Assembly: GCA_964006375.1 (NCBI GenBank)
Contig: OZ023265.1
Location: 13,000,993-13,064,992 of the forward strand
From: Tillus elongatus
Lineage: Eukaryota > Arthropoda > Insecta > Coleoptera > Cleridae
DNA: 64,000 nt
Reading direction: 5' to 3'
The notes below the pieces were generated by a model. It saw nothing but the letters and a program-made list of their open reading frames with translations. It did no database searches and was not told the DNA's origin. Made by a program: the position numbers and the translations under genes. Shown here piece by piece: positions 33,650-45,344 of the stretch; position 1 is the first letter of the stretch; each line of letters opens with the position of its first letter.

Positions 33650-33685
33650 CTGAGGATGGCTCAATAATGGGCCGAAACGCGTAGG
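33650..33685 (+). other. Hammerhead-like motif of second type
   Basis: CTGAGGA, one extra T, a six-pair hairpin (GGCTCA/TGGGCC), GAAA, then the palindrome ACGCGT, then A. The extra base between the core and stem II departs from the canonical ribozyme, so self-cleavage is doubtful. The pattern resembles motifs at the ends of Penelope-like and related retroelements. AATAAAG follows at about 33692. Confidence 0.55.
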
Positions 33686-33751
33686 ATTAAGAATAAAGCA
33701 GTTGTTTGGTAGTGAAAGCCTTTTAATTTTTCCTTAATCATGAAGAACTGA

Positions 33752-34369
33752 AGTCTAATATTCAGTATGAACGTATGAACGCATCCCTATACATCTGTTC
33801 AACCATAGAGTAATATGTTTTTCCATTGACATTAATATTTAACTGTCAGCTCAAACCTGACACTTGTGTCTAGAGATACCAATTCCACTTTGGCTTTCGG
33901 GCTTCCGCTTGCCCAGTAAGTTGCCGGAATAAATCTAAACGAGTGTGCAGGACTTTTCGCTTATTGTAATTTATATTACACGTTTTGAAGACTTTTCAAT
34001 GTTATTAGGGAACATCCTGTATAAAAATAGATTAACTAAACTCCGATGGATACTATTAATGACACCAATAATGGTGGCTGTAAAACTTTCTACTTAAAAT
34101 GGTTTCAATTTTAATATACAACTCGCGCACAACAAATCGAAATAAGCTACAAAAGAAATTAGCGCAAAAAAATGTCAATGAAAAAGGTTATTGTAATATT
34201 TATTATAAAAATGAATCTACTAAGTTGCTTGTAAAATATTTACCTCTTCTGTATCCGGATTTGGTAAGCCCAATGTATAATGACTTATGGGTAATGTCTC
34301 AAGTTGTTCTCTGGATTGCCAGTGTTCAGATATTAGGAGTAGCTCGGGATCTTCATCTTGCACAACCAT
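33752..34369. other. Non-coding stretch
   Basis: No recognised element. The 96-codon plus-strand frame at 34099 shows no family signature and runs into antisense of RT-derived sequence. Confidence 0.35.
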
Positions 34370-34770
34370 CTCCAGCCGGAGAATTTTGAAATGCAGACAC
34401 TGCATGGGTTGTGACCATGGGTTTGACCATAGTTTGGTATATCAAACAAAACATTCTGGGATTCAGCCCTCACGTCTTTCCAACGAGTCTACGGAACGTC
34501 CACATTGGCATTGTGGCTCTTGAAAGAGTTTTCCCGGTGTGTGTTCCAGTTCAGTTTTTGGTCTAAGAAGATCCCTACATATTTAACATAGCAAAATTGT
34601 ATCTGTATTCTATTCAGAGTGGGGGCTTTTAAATTCAGTTTCCTTCTGCTCGTGAATACGACAAGAACTCTTGTGAGGATTGATATTAAGCCCATATTGA
34701 CTCACATCAGTTTCTTACCATATTTAGAGCTGTTTGCATTAGGCTAGATATTACAGCATCGTGCTTGCCC
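34370..34770 (-). pseudogene. R1-like reverse transcriptase thumb remnant
   Basis: Minus-strand fragments of an RT related to family R but clearly different. ISSLMQTALNMVRN precedes a frame change into VVFTSRRKLNLKAPTLN and FCYVKYVGIFLDQKLNWNTH (34489-34695). Another frame change leads into VGKTWGLNPRMFCLIYQTMV, the segment matching GKTWGLRPSMAHWLYTRVV of family R. No catalytic motifs remain. Several frameshifts make this an old relic. Confidence 0.68.
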
Positions 34771-36029
34771 TTTGTTGAAATGGGACGAGTCACTAGGACG
34801 TCCGAATTCCCGGGGCTCGCTTCTAACACTAACAATGGAGCTGTCCACCGACGAATGTTGGGTAAATTTAGTCGCTGTGGCACAAACAATGGCCGTAATC
34901 GCAGGTCACTTCTAGGTACGCCTAAGTTATTCCTGAATAGCCAGTATCTCTGCTGCAGCGACTGCTCGACAGGTCGCCACTGCGTTGACACCGCCACCAC
35001 ACTAGAAGGAAAAACCAGTGCATGCATTGACCCCAGAAACCAGCTTGCAACTGATTACCAAATTGCATTTCAGGGTAGGTATGTCTTGCCTTCCTTGAAA
35101 TTACTGCTAAGCATGTGTATAGAAGAAAAAAATATCTGAAGTTAGCGAAATTATGTTCAACGAATGTTTAGCAGTGGTTGGAAATAGGGCAGCATCAACT
35201 TTCTTACCTCAGGTAAAAAGTCACCACTGTCTTCGGCATCTGCACATACCGCGGAAAACTAACACTCTATTTAAATTTATTGAATGTAGAAAGCAATACC
35301 GTTCATTTTGTGGATATGTTACTGATCTGTGAAATGCACTAAAATAATTTTATAATTATCTACTTGGTTTGTACGTGTATGTAGTATTTTCTGTATTTAA
35401 CACGGAAGGAGATCGTTATCATGAAGTAATTTACTTTACGAGCGAAGAAAGTTTCAGGTTGTGTTTGTACATTTATGCATTTCCGCATGTCTTTTCATTA
35501 AATAGAATTTATTTAGCATCTAGTTATATTTATAGTTAGACCAACTGACTTGTCGTTTACGCGTTAGAGTTGCTTTCAAGATGTTACGTCCCCTTTGCAA
35601 TTCATAACTCGAAAATTCGTTTAAAGTATGCTTTAGGTCAAACACTATACTGGAGGTATTTTCCAACTAATTTAACATATTATGTTTTAATGAATTTTTA
35701 TTAAGAATTTTCTTAATGAAAATTCACTAATACAGAGGTAACGATGGTGAGAATATTTTTTCATATAAACGCGAATGAAGGCCCCTAGAACCAATATCCA
35801 AGGTCCGTTTGAATTCTTATATGCATGCCTTCGTTTTGTTACAATCACGGACGAGTTCGTCAATCAACGATAACGTACATATTTTTCAGCAAAAAATATA
35901 TAAAAATATGTTTGAATACGCTATATTTTTTAAAGTTTTAAAGTAACTGGAATGAGACTTTACATGTAGCTAGAAATGAAGTGAGTTAACCTCTGTTGTG
36001 AATTTTAAGTAATTTGGTTCAAAGAATTT
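34771..36029. other. Mostly non-coding; possible older RT remnant and H-like piece
   Basis: 34771-35030 is somewhat GC-richer and may continue the RT remnant on the minus strand, but no motif is recognisable. At 35695-35830 a palindromic TTAATGAAAATTCACTAAT start plus GGCCCCTAGAACCAATATCC resembles the opening of family H, diverged. Confidence 0.4.
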
Positions 36030-37645
36030 TGAGTTGGTTTGGTGCGCATTTTTTGAGAACGATTGCTGGGATCTCGTCAGGGCCAGAGGCTTTCCTGGTA
36101 TTAAGAGAAGAGAGCAACTTTCGTACCTTTTTAGTTTTGAAAATGATATCGGTCATTTTATGCGCGACATTGGGGACTGTTGGTGGTTGAACATTCGGAG
36201 GTGGGTTGAGAGTAGAATTGCCGGCGAACAACGAGGCAAAAAGTCCAGCCTTGTCCAGGGCGGTAGAAACAATTTCATCCCCTGAAACAAGATGTGGGAA
36301 CGTGCTCTTGCAGAAATTATGCCCCATAGATTTAGCAAGAGTCCAGAAGGGTTTGCTGCCGTTGGAGCTTGAGAGGACTTTGTTTTTGATGTGGTTATTA
36401 AACGAGTTTTTTGCCTCAGAAAGAATGCGGACATGGCGGTTTTTTGCGTCGTTAAATGCTTGACGGTTTTTTTGACTGGGATTGTGTAGAAGCGTTTTGT
36501 GAGCTTTGACCTTTTCAAGTCTGGCCTTGTCACAGTATTTAGAAAATCAAGGCTTTTGAGTGGCTAAAGAGGTTTTCTGTGTACGTGGAATAAATAATTC
36601 CAAGCCAGCTTAGATCATTTCGGTGACGCTTTGTGAGATATCAGAGGGGTCAGGATGAAAGAAGCAGACAGACGCCCATGGAAATGAGGAAAAGTAATCC
36701 CGCATTTCGTCCCAGTTCGCGGAGTTGTAGTGCCAAACGATACGTGGGTGTGATGACTGTGTGACATCGGGTTGCATTGCGCAGGAATGAGCGACCAAGG
36801 GGGGAGGTGACTGATATCTTATAGCATTCAGGTTCTGTAGTAAGAAGGAGATCCAAGAGATTTGAGCTGTGTGTTGGGATGCGAGGAAAGTGAGTAGGTG
36901 GCTGAACCATATTGGGTAAAGAATTGCTCACTGCAAAGGCATCCGCTGCTCTACCTTGTCGATCGGTTTTTGAAGATCCTAGCCATTCCTTATTATGGAC
37001 ATTGAAGTCACCAAGAATAGTGACCTCGGAGGAAGGATATTTAGAAATCAGATGGTCGGTTTCTTCAGAAAGGTAGTCGAAGAGCTGGACAAAGTTGTTT
37101 TCTGAAGATGACCGGTAAATGCAACAGATGAATTTAGTTTAGCAGCCCTGAGAGATAGTTTCATCCAAAGTATGTCTTTTCTTCCAGCTTCTAAATTGGG
37201 GAGTCTGGTGCAGGGTAGATTACTACGGACGTACGCGCACACGCCTCCATGCAATCTACAGGAAGTAAGGAGCTCATACCCCGGGAAATTAAGGTGATTA
37301 GTGGCTGCTTTGGCACTGATTTGGGTTTCGCTGAGGAAGAGGATTTGGGGCCTATTAGCCTCGAGGAAATGGTGGACGGAGTTCAGGTTAGAATTTAGGC
37401 CACATATATTCGAGAAGGTTAAATCTTGATGCCGGCGCCCCCTGCACACCCCTCCCCCGGAGATCCGAATGGAGGGGTATTTTATCTCCGGAATCTTTTG
37501 TACAAGGAGGAGCCATCATCATTTTTGCTTATAAGGGAAACCGACTCATACACCAGAACCGGAAACGTCCGTTGAGACTTCACTTGATGTAAGGGGTGGT
37601 ACCTCCTCGGGCGTGAAAAAATCCTTTACTATCACGTAAAGGAAA
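36030..37645 (-). mobile_element. Family J copy, endonuclease to start of RT
   Basis: A minus-strand copy covering the 5' part of J ORF2 and some upstream sequence. The endonuclease begins at about 37449 with FSNICGLNSNLN and LFLSETQIS (the catalytic Glu), continues to GDFNVHNKEWLGSSK (about 37015) and on to PPTHFPRIPTHSSNLLDLLL (about 36890). The spacer includes HVRILSEAKNSFNNHIKNKV and SGDEIVSTALDKAGLFASLF. The RT start has RKASGPDEIPAIVLKKCAPN, where it breaks at about 36040. Stops and frameshifts break the frame at least five times. It is the only copy showing which endonuclease belongs to family J. Confidence 0.82.
37048..37449 (-). CDS. Family J endonuclease N-terminal piece
   Basis: A 133-codon frame with the beginning of the EEP endonuclease fold. 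It has the N-x-x-G motif (residues 14-17), the metal-binding Glu 41 in SETQIS, the GYELLTSCRLHGGVCAYVRS strand-turn region and KDILWMKL. A frame change after about residue 110 ends homology, and the GDFN motif continues in another frame at about 37015. It would nick target DNA in an intact element; here it is inactive by fragmentation. Confidence 0.72.
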   Translation of the reverse strand: MCRGRRHQDLTFSNICGLNSNLNSVHHFLEANRPQILFLSETQISAKAATNHLNFPGYELLTSCRLHGGVCAYVRSNLPCTRLPNLEAGRKDILWMKLSLRAAKLNSSVAFTGHLQKTTLSSSSTTFLKKPTI

Positions 37646-39063
<1,418 letters not shown>

Positions 39064-39452
39064 TTTTTTTTTTATTTCAACAACACAGCACGAGGGCTTA
39101 CAGCCTAAATACTATCGTACCGTGGGTGTCGACAAGTAGGAAAGAGGCAACTTGTTGATTCTGGACTTGAAGGTTTGGAGGTTCGGAGGAGAAGGAAAAA
39201 CCTGTGCCGGCAAGGAATTTCACAACTTGAAAGTCCTCGGGACAAAAGAGCGGGCATAACATGATGTTCTATGTCTGGTGACCTGGACAGTAAAAGGGTG
39301 CATTCGCTCTGTTCCCCTCGTAGATCTGTTGGGGGCAGCAGGTGGAGGAACTATGGATGAAAGCTCCTCTGAGCAGTGCCCGTGCAGATATCTATAAACG
39401 AGAGAGGTCACCAACGGCACGTCGGTGGGCAAGGGATATCAGCCTTTGGGGC
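39064..39452 (-). mobile_element. Family J 3' end fragment
   Basis: It begins with a T run (39064-39075, the poly-A tail), then the J 3' UTR (antisense of GGCTGTAAGCC) and the C-terminal coding end. 39220-39432 reads 70 codons including HCSEELSSIVPPPAAPNRST and ARSFVPRTFKL. It is 5'-truncated at about 39452, directly next to the piggyBac promoter region. Confidence 0.82.
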
Positions 39453-39660
39453 AGATGAATATTGAATTCCTAATATATCGACTGCGCATGCGCCGAGGTC
39501 CGCGTCTCTGTGGTTATCTACACATTAGATAGTGTGTTTGCAGCTGCCAAAAGAATCACACGTTGGTAAGTACCGTTGCCGAGATAACTCGAGTTGACTT
39601 ACGCTTGGAGTTATGAGTGACACCACCTCACCACTTACGATACTTTTTTGTTTTCAGACC
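39453..39660 (+). promoter_or_regulatory. piggyBac-type promoter and 5' UTR intron
   Basis: TGCGCATGCGCC at 39483-39494 matches the NRF-1 palindrome (YGCGCAYGCGCR) at all but the last base. A 92-bp intron is predicted from GTAAGT at 39566 to TTTTCAG at 39657, three bases before ACCATGG, so it lies entirely in the 5' UTR. The arrangement suggests a TATA-less, broadly active promoter brought by the transposon or by a domesticated copy. Function is inferred. Confidence 0.5.
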
Positions 39661-40440
39661 ATGGCTAGTAATTCTCGATATGTGCAATATGGTGACCCCA
39701 ATTTCGAAAAAAATGTCATGAGGTGGTATAATGAGTTGGAAAGGAGGACGAGTGTGAAAATAATGATGATTTTGTGCAAGATGACCCTTCAGATACAGAG
39801 ACAGAAATGATGAAGAAGACATGAACCAGGAAGAACATGTGAATGACGACCGAGAAATGGTGAATTCCGAAAACCAGATATTTTCTACCAATCAGACTAA
39901 ATCTTATTATGAGAGATAGATTCAAGTGGTCATCTTCACCAATAATTCGAAGCCGAAAAACGCCGTCTATGAATATTGTTTCACTCATACCTGGTCTCCG
40001 AGGTCCAGCAAAAGCTTTATGCACTTCTGCTAAACCTGTGGATGCCTGGAATCTGATTTTTTCGGAAAATATGTTGCGGGAGATTGTAGAAAGAACGAAT
40101 CAGAAACTTCAAAGTAACAGGCACAAGTACAGTAAAGAAAATAAAATAGAAATGCAGGACACGGATATTACAGAAATCAAAGCTCTAATTGGTCTCTTAT
40201 ATTACTCTAGTGTCTTCAAATCGAATGATGAAGATCAAGTTCAATATTTTCAACAGATGGAACCGGCAGAGATATTTTCCGATGTACAATATTTCTGAAG
40301 AGAACAGTGACACTCATGAATTTCTTGCGTTTCGATGACGCAGAATCGAGAGCATCTAGAAGATAAATCGACAAGTCTGCTCCAGTGGCTTGAATTTTCG
40401 AGAAGTTGGTGGAGATTTACTTTGCAAAGCCGTTCTTAAC
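39661..40440 (+). pseudogene. piggyBac transposase N-terminal half, frameshifted
   Basis: Start chosen at 39661 (ACCATGG, MASNSRY) because it directly follows the predicted 5' UTR acceptor. The acidic N-terminus (DECENNDDFVQDDPSDTETE, then DEEDMNQEEHVNDDREMV) is spread over three frames. 39909-40298 then reads the conserved DDE_Tnp_1_7 N-terminal domain: FKWSSSPIIRSRKTPSMNIV, DAWNLIFSENMLREIVERTN and ITEIKALIGLLYYSSVFKSN. It continues in another frame with LMNFLRFDDAESRASRR and DKSAPVA, interrupted by stops. The catalytic Asp residues further on are missing. No TTAA-bounded ends found. A dead fragment of a PGBD-type gene. Confidence 0.8.
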
Positions 40441-41149
40441 AAAATACTGAAGTATACCTTTCCCGCGTCACTATAAAATGCAAAAAGCTGGAATTATAAA
40501 CAAATTTAAAATTCGCTTCACAAGTTTTTTACAGAAGGCACGGGATTACTAAAAAAGATGAAACCTTTATGCAAAATGTACTCCAGCCTAAAACTCCTAA
40601 ATTAAATAATAACTGTTCCGAAACTAACGCCTACTTTTAATGAGACAAAAAGCTTTTAATTTTCATGGCACCAGTAGAATGTTGGTTTTAGAATTATCGG
40701 TATCTATTATCACAAATTCGCAGATAGAGTTCAGAATCGCTGTAGTAGCCATAATTAAAGCAATCGACGGTAAAAAAACGCTTACGCCTCACAAATTACT
40801 GCCACCGACGACCCTTTTTTTGTGCCTCACTAAAATAATACGAGCCCTAGGCTTACGACAACCCCATCACCTCTGGCCTGGCTTATACATGACATAAAAT
40901 CTGCAAATAAATTGGGAGGTTTCACTTTTTCATCCGTTTTTTCACATGTCTGCTACCCTTTCAATTAATCAGTACAGAAAAGGAGACACCAGTTTAATAA
41001 CTCCTTTGTGTTCGCAATTATACAAGGTGTTTCAGTTTATAGTAGCAGGACTTCACAGTTTGAAAGAGGACATCATTTTAGAGTTGGCATCCTAACGCAA
41101 TCCGAAACATATCTAAAAAGTTATTAAAAATCTGTCCTTACAGACTGAG
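40441..41149. other. Non-coding stretch
   Basis: No coding region recognised. A mariner-end-like sequence TACAAGGTGTTTCAG occurs at about 41023-41037. Confidence 0.4.
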
Positions 41150-41470
41150 CGAAATTGCTCACTTTTAAAGGGAGACTCCTATTTCTAGACGAGATGAAAA
41201 CTGATGGCGGTCTCTTCGGCTCAATGTTCATGACAAACTTAATGGTGAAAACAGCATATCGATATCTATCACCGTTTCAGAGATACAGGCCGTTTTTCGA
41301 TACTGTGCATTTTTGGAAACTGGTTCTAACTTTTTTCCTATTAATTTTTTTTATTTCTATAAAAGCATTTCTAAAGCTTTTTTACGTAGAATTCAAAGGT
41401 GTAGAATATATAGATTATAGGTATTTTTTTTATTTTTTTTTGTAGTTATAAGCAGAAAAATCATTTTATA
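41150..41470 (+). repeat. Left arm of inverted repeat pair
   Basis: It matches 44268-44495 in reverse complement, with shared blocks TCACTTTTAAAGGGA, GAAAACTGATG, TTTTACGTAGAATTCAA and GTAGTTATAA. The right arm begins TACTGGGTGTCCCATTG, typical of a mariner-type transposon end. The arms may be two opposed copies of a short element, or diverged long TIRs of the mariner-like remnant between them. Confidence 0.55.
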
Positions 41471-41689
41471 AACTCAGTACATTTTCGCATATTTGAGTAA
41501 AGCCTAAAATTACCATTCCAAAAATATAAACTAAATATATTTCCTAAAGAATATTAAATAATATTTCTGAAAGAATATTAAAAAGACAAATTAATTGACA
41601 AAACTCATAAAGCTAAACGTAAAGAATAAACAGGAAACTAGAATTTTACGATTTGGGGTAATGGGGCAATGGGGCAATGGGGGGTAATT

Positions 41690-43650
41690 ACCTAATTCAA
41701 GAAGTTTTCAAAATGTCGACCATTTTTCGTTATGCACAAAAGGCACCTTTTTTGAACATGTCTTGCTGAGCTAATAAGTTCAATGGGGGTGAGAAATGCA
41801 AAATCCTCGAATACCGCGAGTTCTAAGTCTTATCTAGAGTTTGTTGGCAATTTAAAAATCATGTCTTTCAACCTTCCTTCAAAGATAAAAGTCCATGGGC
41901 GTTAAGTCCGGTGACCTCGCCGGCCAACGATTGAGACCTTGGTTAGCTATCCAATTATTACCAAAATTGGCCGTCAAAAATTGGTTACTACGTTGTGAGG
42001 CGGCCCTGGATTCAATTAGCGGCAGTTCATCCACAATAGGTTGCCTTAAAATTGGCAAATACGTTCACAAGGTGAGCATGCCATTGTAAATAACCGGACC
42101 GATAATCCTACCCCTGACAACACTTGTCCACATACCAAACCCATATCTTCGTTGATTTCCCTCCCACACAATTGAATGAGGTTTTTATAGTTCCCAAGTA
42201 TAACAGTTGGAGCGGTTGAAAATACCAACACTACTTACATAAGCTTCGTCTGTCCAAATACAGTTTGAAGAAAAATCGCGCACTTGGTTATAATTTTGTA
42301 GGACCCATTGTTCACAATCTCCTGGTCTATTTATGATCAACTCTTCGAGTCCTGTATGGCTTAAATTTGTGTTTTTTCAATATCCACCTAACACTAGTTC
42401 TTGTTTTTTTTTACCTTAGGGCTCGTCCGCGTCTTTGCCGTCCCGATAGCACCGCAGCCTTTGGCTTATTGTGCATGCTCTACTCCACCCATTCAAAAAT
42501 CACTGTGCCTTGAACTAGTATCCACAGCAATTGGTAGGGTGAAGTTTTATATTGCTCTCTCTCTCTCTCTCTCTCCGGTTTAGGCTGTCCGTAGATCAGT
42601 TGTGTTTTGCGGTCCAGAGCGCTACACTCGCACAAGATGTGCTGGGCTGATTCCTCCCCCTCGCCGCAGAGTCTGCATGCCAGGTCTCCCTCAAACCGCC
42701 CCCTTTTATGCAGGTGTTTCTTGACAGCCATGTGTCCCGTCAAGAGTCCTGTTATGTTCATGAGCTGTCCCCTGCTAAGACTTAGCAGCTCCACAGCTCT
42801 CTTTGAACTGGGTTCCTCAATCACTGACTTCCCATGTCTAAGCCCTGGACAGTCTGCCCAGTATACCTTATGTTTGTTTCTGACCCAGGATTTAATAGAT
42901 CCCCTGGCAGTGCTCTTCGTCACGGCCAGGACCGGTTCTGGTCCCATAATTGGTTCTGCTGATCCTCTCTTCGTGAGACTGTCCTTTAACCCCCGAGTGA
43001 CCTGGCACCCAGATGAGGGTGACCTCATTCTGCCCAGTCAGGTTGCTCGTCTCGTCTCGGCATTCACTTACCAGCCTGGAATTTACCCGTGTGCTACTTA
43101 GGGCCTTAAGGGCTGCCTGGCTGTCTGTGGCTATGAGGATCCCCTTGTTGGTGTAGCCCCTCCTCTTGTTCTCTCGCACGCAGTGCAAGATGGCGTACAT
43201 TTCGGCCTGAAGGACCGTTGCATGAGCTCTGAGGGAAATACTGTGACTTACCCTCGGTCCTTCCGAATAAACGCTTGTTCCCACGTTCCCCGACGGATCC
43301 GTCCGTAGTTCTTGGTAGTCCTGTTGATATCGTTCACTTTCGCATTGAAGTTCTCTGATTCTTTTCAACAGTTCCTAAAGCCACTAGTTTTTCAAACTCT
43401 CTATCACTAGTTGATGCACACCTTTTAGGTATTTTCTTCTAAAATTGACCACTGTTAATTATATTGTGTCGCAATCTTGCGAAAATATCTTTGAAGGGTT
43501 TTTCTTCTCTGGATACCACCCGCAGTACAAATTGCTTGCAGCAGCGTCTGCCTTCTCAGTTGCTTGTATGAAACAGAGAATCATGTTCCATATTTCATGG
43601 TTTTAGAATTTCATAACAAATTTAGTTCGAAAATTGAACAAAACCTCGAC
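41690..43650 (-). pseudogene. Mariner-like (DD41D type) transposase remnant
   Basis: A badly degraded transposase on the minus strand, split by family R (42404-43305). The N-terminal part at about 43580-43440 reads like MILCFIQATEKADAAASNLY and GWYPEKKNPSKI, matching the region before the DNA-binding domain in the 1100-3558 family. The C-terminal part at about 41900 has NRWPARSPDLTPMDFYL, the third catalytic Asp motif, followed by a stop. Intermediate catalytic motifs are not readable. It resembles, but is not a close copy of, the transposase at 1830-2909. Confidence 0.65.
42404..43305 (-). mobile_element. Family R copy, RNase H to 3' end
   Basis: A minus-strand 5'-truncated insertion of 902 bp, with a T run at 42404-42412 and a 9-bp target duplication TAGTTCTTG (42395-42403 and 43306-43314). 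It has two overlapping frames. 42892-43368 covers most of RNase H (QAEMYAILHCVRENKR, ATDSQAALKAL, WVPGHSGVKG). 42480-43028 covers the rest and the finger (CRLCGEGEESAQHILCEC). A ~13-bp deletion near 42980 shifts the frame between them. A CT dinucleotide run (about 42555-42576) has expanded near the 3' end. Confidence 0.88.
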
Positions 43651-44086
43651 AAGAACTAAGAAACAATAGCACTCTATTTTATCGCCGCAAGTTACGGTAG
43701 CACCACCCGGTATACCACATACTACAAGGCACCGACCAGCAATTGTGCGTAGCCTGCATTTATGCACCTGTATGCATTTCCTGTCCAGTCAGCGTCTGGG
43801 ACATTTCCAAACCAAAGACTTTATTGATTCATATCAGCATAGCTAAGTTTATAAATATAGGTAATAATCCATTTTTTTTAGTTAGTTAGTCCTTTCTGTC
43901 TAGCCTTAACAGTTTAGAATACTCATATTAATATTTTATAATTTACAACATTTAATTTATATTGTATTAATAAGTGTACTTTTGTAACTCAAGTTAAATA
44001 AATTTAACTTTAGAAAGTACTGAAGTACAACCCTAAGTATCGTGATTCAAACGCTAATTGTCACATGTCGCTTATACGTAAAAAAC
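43651..44086. other. Non-coding stretch
   Basis: No recognised element. Confidence 0.35.
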
Positions 44087-44100
44087 TTTGATGCTCGATT

Positions 44101-44170
44101 TTCTTTTTCTTCCCTAAGGGCTCGTCCGCGGCTTTGCCGCCCCGATAGCACTGCAACCTTTGGTTTATTG
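44101..44170 (-). mobile_element. 70-bp family R 3' UTR insertion
   Basis: Only the last 70 bp of family R: the poly-A tail equivalent and the GC-rich inverted repeat (GGCTCGTCCGCGGCTTTGCC). It has a perfect 14-bp target duplication TTTGATGCTCGATT at 44087-44100 and 44171-44184. This is an extreme 5' truncation. Confidence 0.9.
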
Positions 44171-44267
44171 TTTGATGCTCGATTGGTCAGAGACGAGTTG
44201 CGCAAAACATCAAATCTGTTATAATTTTTGAACTGTAATTTCAAGCGTTACTCGAATATTCCAAAAT

Positions 44268-44495
44268 ATACTGGGTGTCCCATTGAAAAAACTGATTTTT
44301 CTGTTTATAACTACAAAAACATAAATCTAAGGAAAAATGTAATCTACACCATTGAATTCTACGTAAAACGCGCTCTGGAAATGTTTTCATAGAAATCATA
44401 GAATCATATAAAATCTCAGGCAGCCTCAGACACCGACATCAGTTTTCGCCTGTCTCGCCAGAATAGGAGTTTCCCTTTAAAAGTGAGAAATTTGG
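44268..44495 (-). repeat. Right arm of inverted repeat pair
   Basis: Reverse complement counterpart of 41150-41470. It begins with TACTGGGTGTCCCATTG, resembling a mariner-type terminus next to TA. Confidence 0.55.
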
Positions 44496-45273
44496 CCGAG
44501 GTTGTACATAGTGACCGATAACTACTGAGGTCGTAGCCTTGTGTATGAGCAAGTTACGTAGCCGTGTATTCTGCTCGTCAAAGGGACCACCGCTTCAGCT
44601 GTCACTCCCGCTTATAATTCAATGTTGGGCACATACATGAACTCATAAAAGACATGGTTTCGTCAAAACTTACAGCTTGGCGAAGTGGGACTACTCCCTG
44701 GTCTAGGTGAAGAAACATACATACCTACAAGTTCAAGAGCAGATAAGTAAAATACTACTTTTCATGTAAGAATCACTGAAGAGTTTGTAATGTGCTGACG
44801 GGTCGCTTCTGATGCTAATTTTAGGTGTTCGTGAGAGTTTGTCACCATTATTCTTTGTACAATATGCTAATGTTACTGTACAACAAGCCACAGATAGAAA
44901 CATATAATATATACAACAGCAAACAATGATTAACGTACCTCTCAGGTTTCCAACGAACTGTGAGAATGGAGAATAGCAGAATAAATAAAATCTATAGATG
45001 TTGAGTATATGGTGCTCGTGGTGTGGACAATAAATATTGACACAATACATAACATTGTCGTATATGAGATTACAGATAGCCGTGATATATGGTCACAGCC
45101 TAACATTGCTGATATGGCGTTGCTCTAAATTCTAAATTGCGCTTATATCGCAGATATGGACAAAACCATTACACATACAGGCATTTAAAAGATTTCTTCA
45201 TTCTCGATTGGAAAACGCTATGGTTTTCATATTTACTACAAATAAGCACATTTGGAGAACCCGAATTTAAAAA
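44496..45273. other. Non-coding stretch
   Basis: No coding region recognised. The 105-codon minus-strand frame at 44733-45050 shows no family signature. Confidence 0.35.
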
Positions 45274-45315
45274 ACCTGACGATCGTTTCGCTAACCAAGT
45301 TAGCGTCATCAGAAG
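45274..45315 (-). other. Hammerhead-like motif of second type
   Basis: Minus strand: CTGATGA, one extra C, a six-pair hairpin (GCTAAC/GTTAGC), GAAA, then palindrome ACGATCGT and C. As at 33650 an extra base separates the core from stem II. It lies just upstream of a family J copy and probably marks the end of an unrelated retroelement relic. Confidence 0.5.
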
Positions 45316-45344
45316 ATGAATAATTCTAAATATCTTATATCCTC

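Larger units (their letters stand above)
31600..33751. mobile_element. Element with perfect 35-bp inverted ends, possibly Penelope-like
   Basis: 31600-31634 and 33717-33751 are perfect 35-bp inverted repeats (ATGATTAAGGAAAAATTAAA inward). A family H copy (32277-33325) occupies the middle; without it the unit is about 1.1 kb. Just inside the right repeat is a hammerhead-like CTGAGGA...GAAACGCGT motif. On the minus strand at 31996-32205 is a weak 69-codon frame (KLPKFGFSSIVFRIPNKN), faintly like the region between RT and GIY-YIG domains of Penelope-like elements. Hammerhead-type motifs and inverted ends are both known from that group. The assignment is inference; a solo or non-autonomous element is equally possible. 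Confidence 0.5.
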
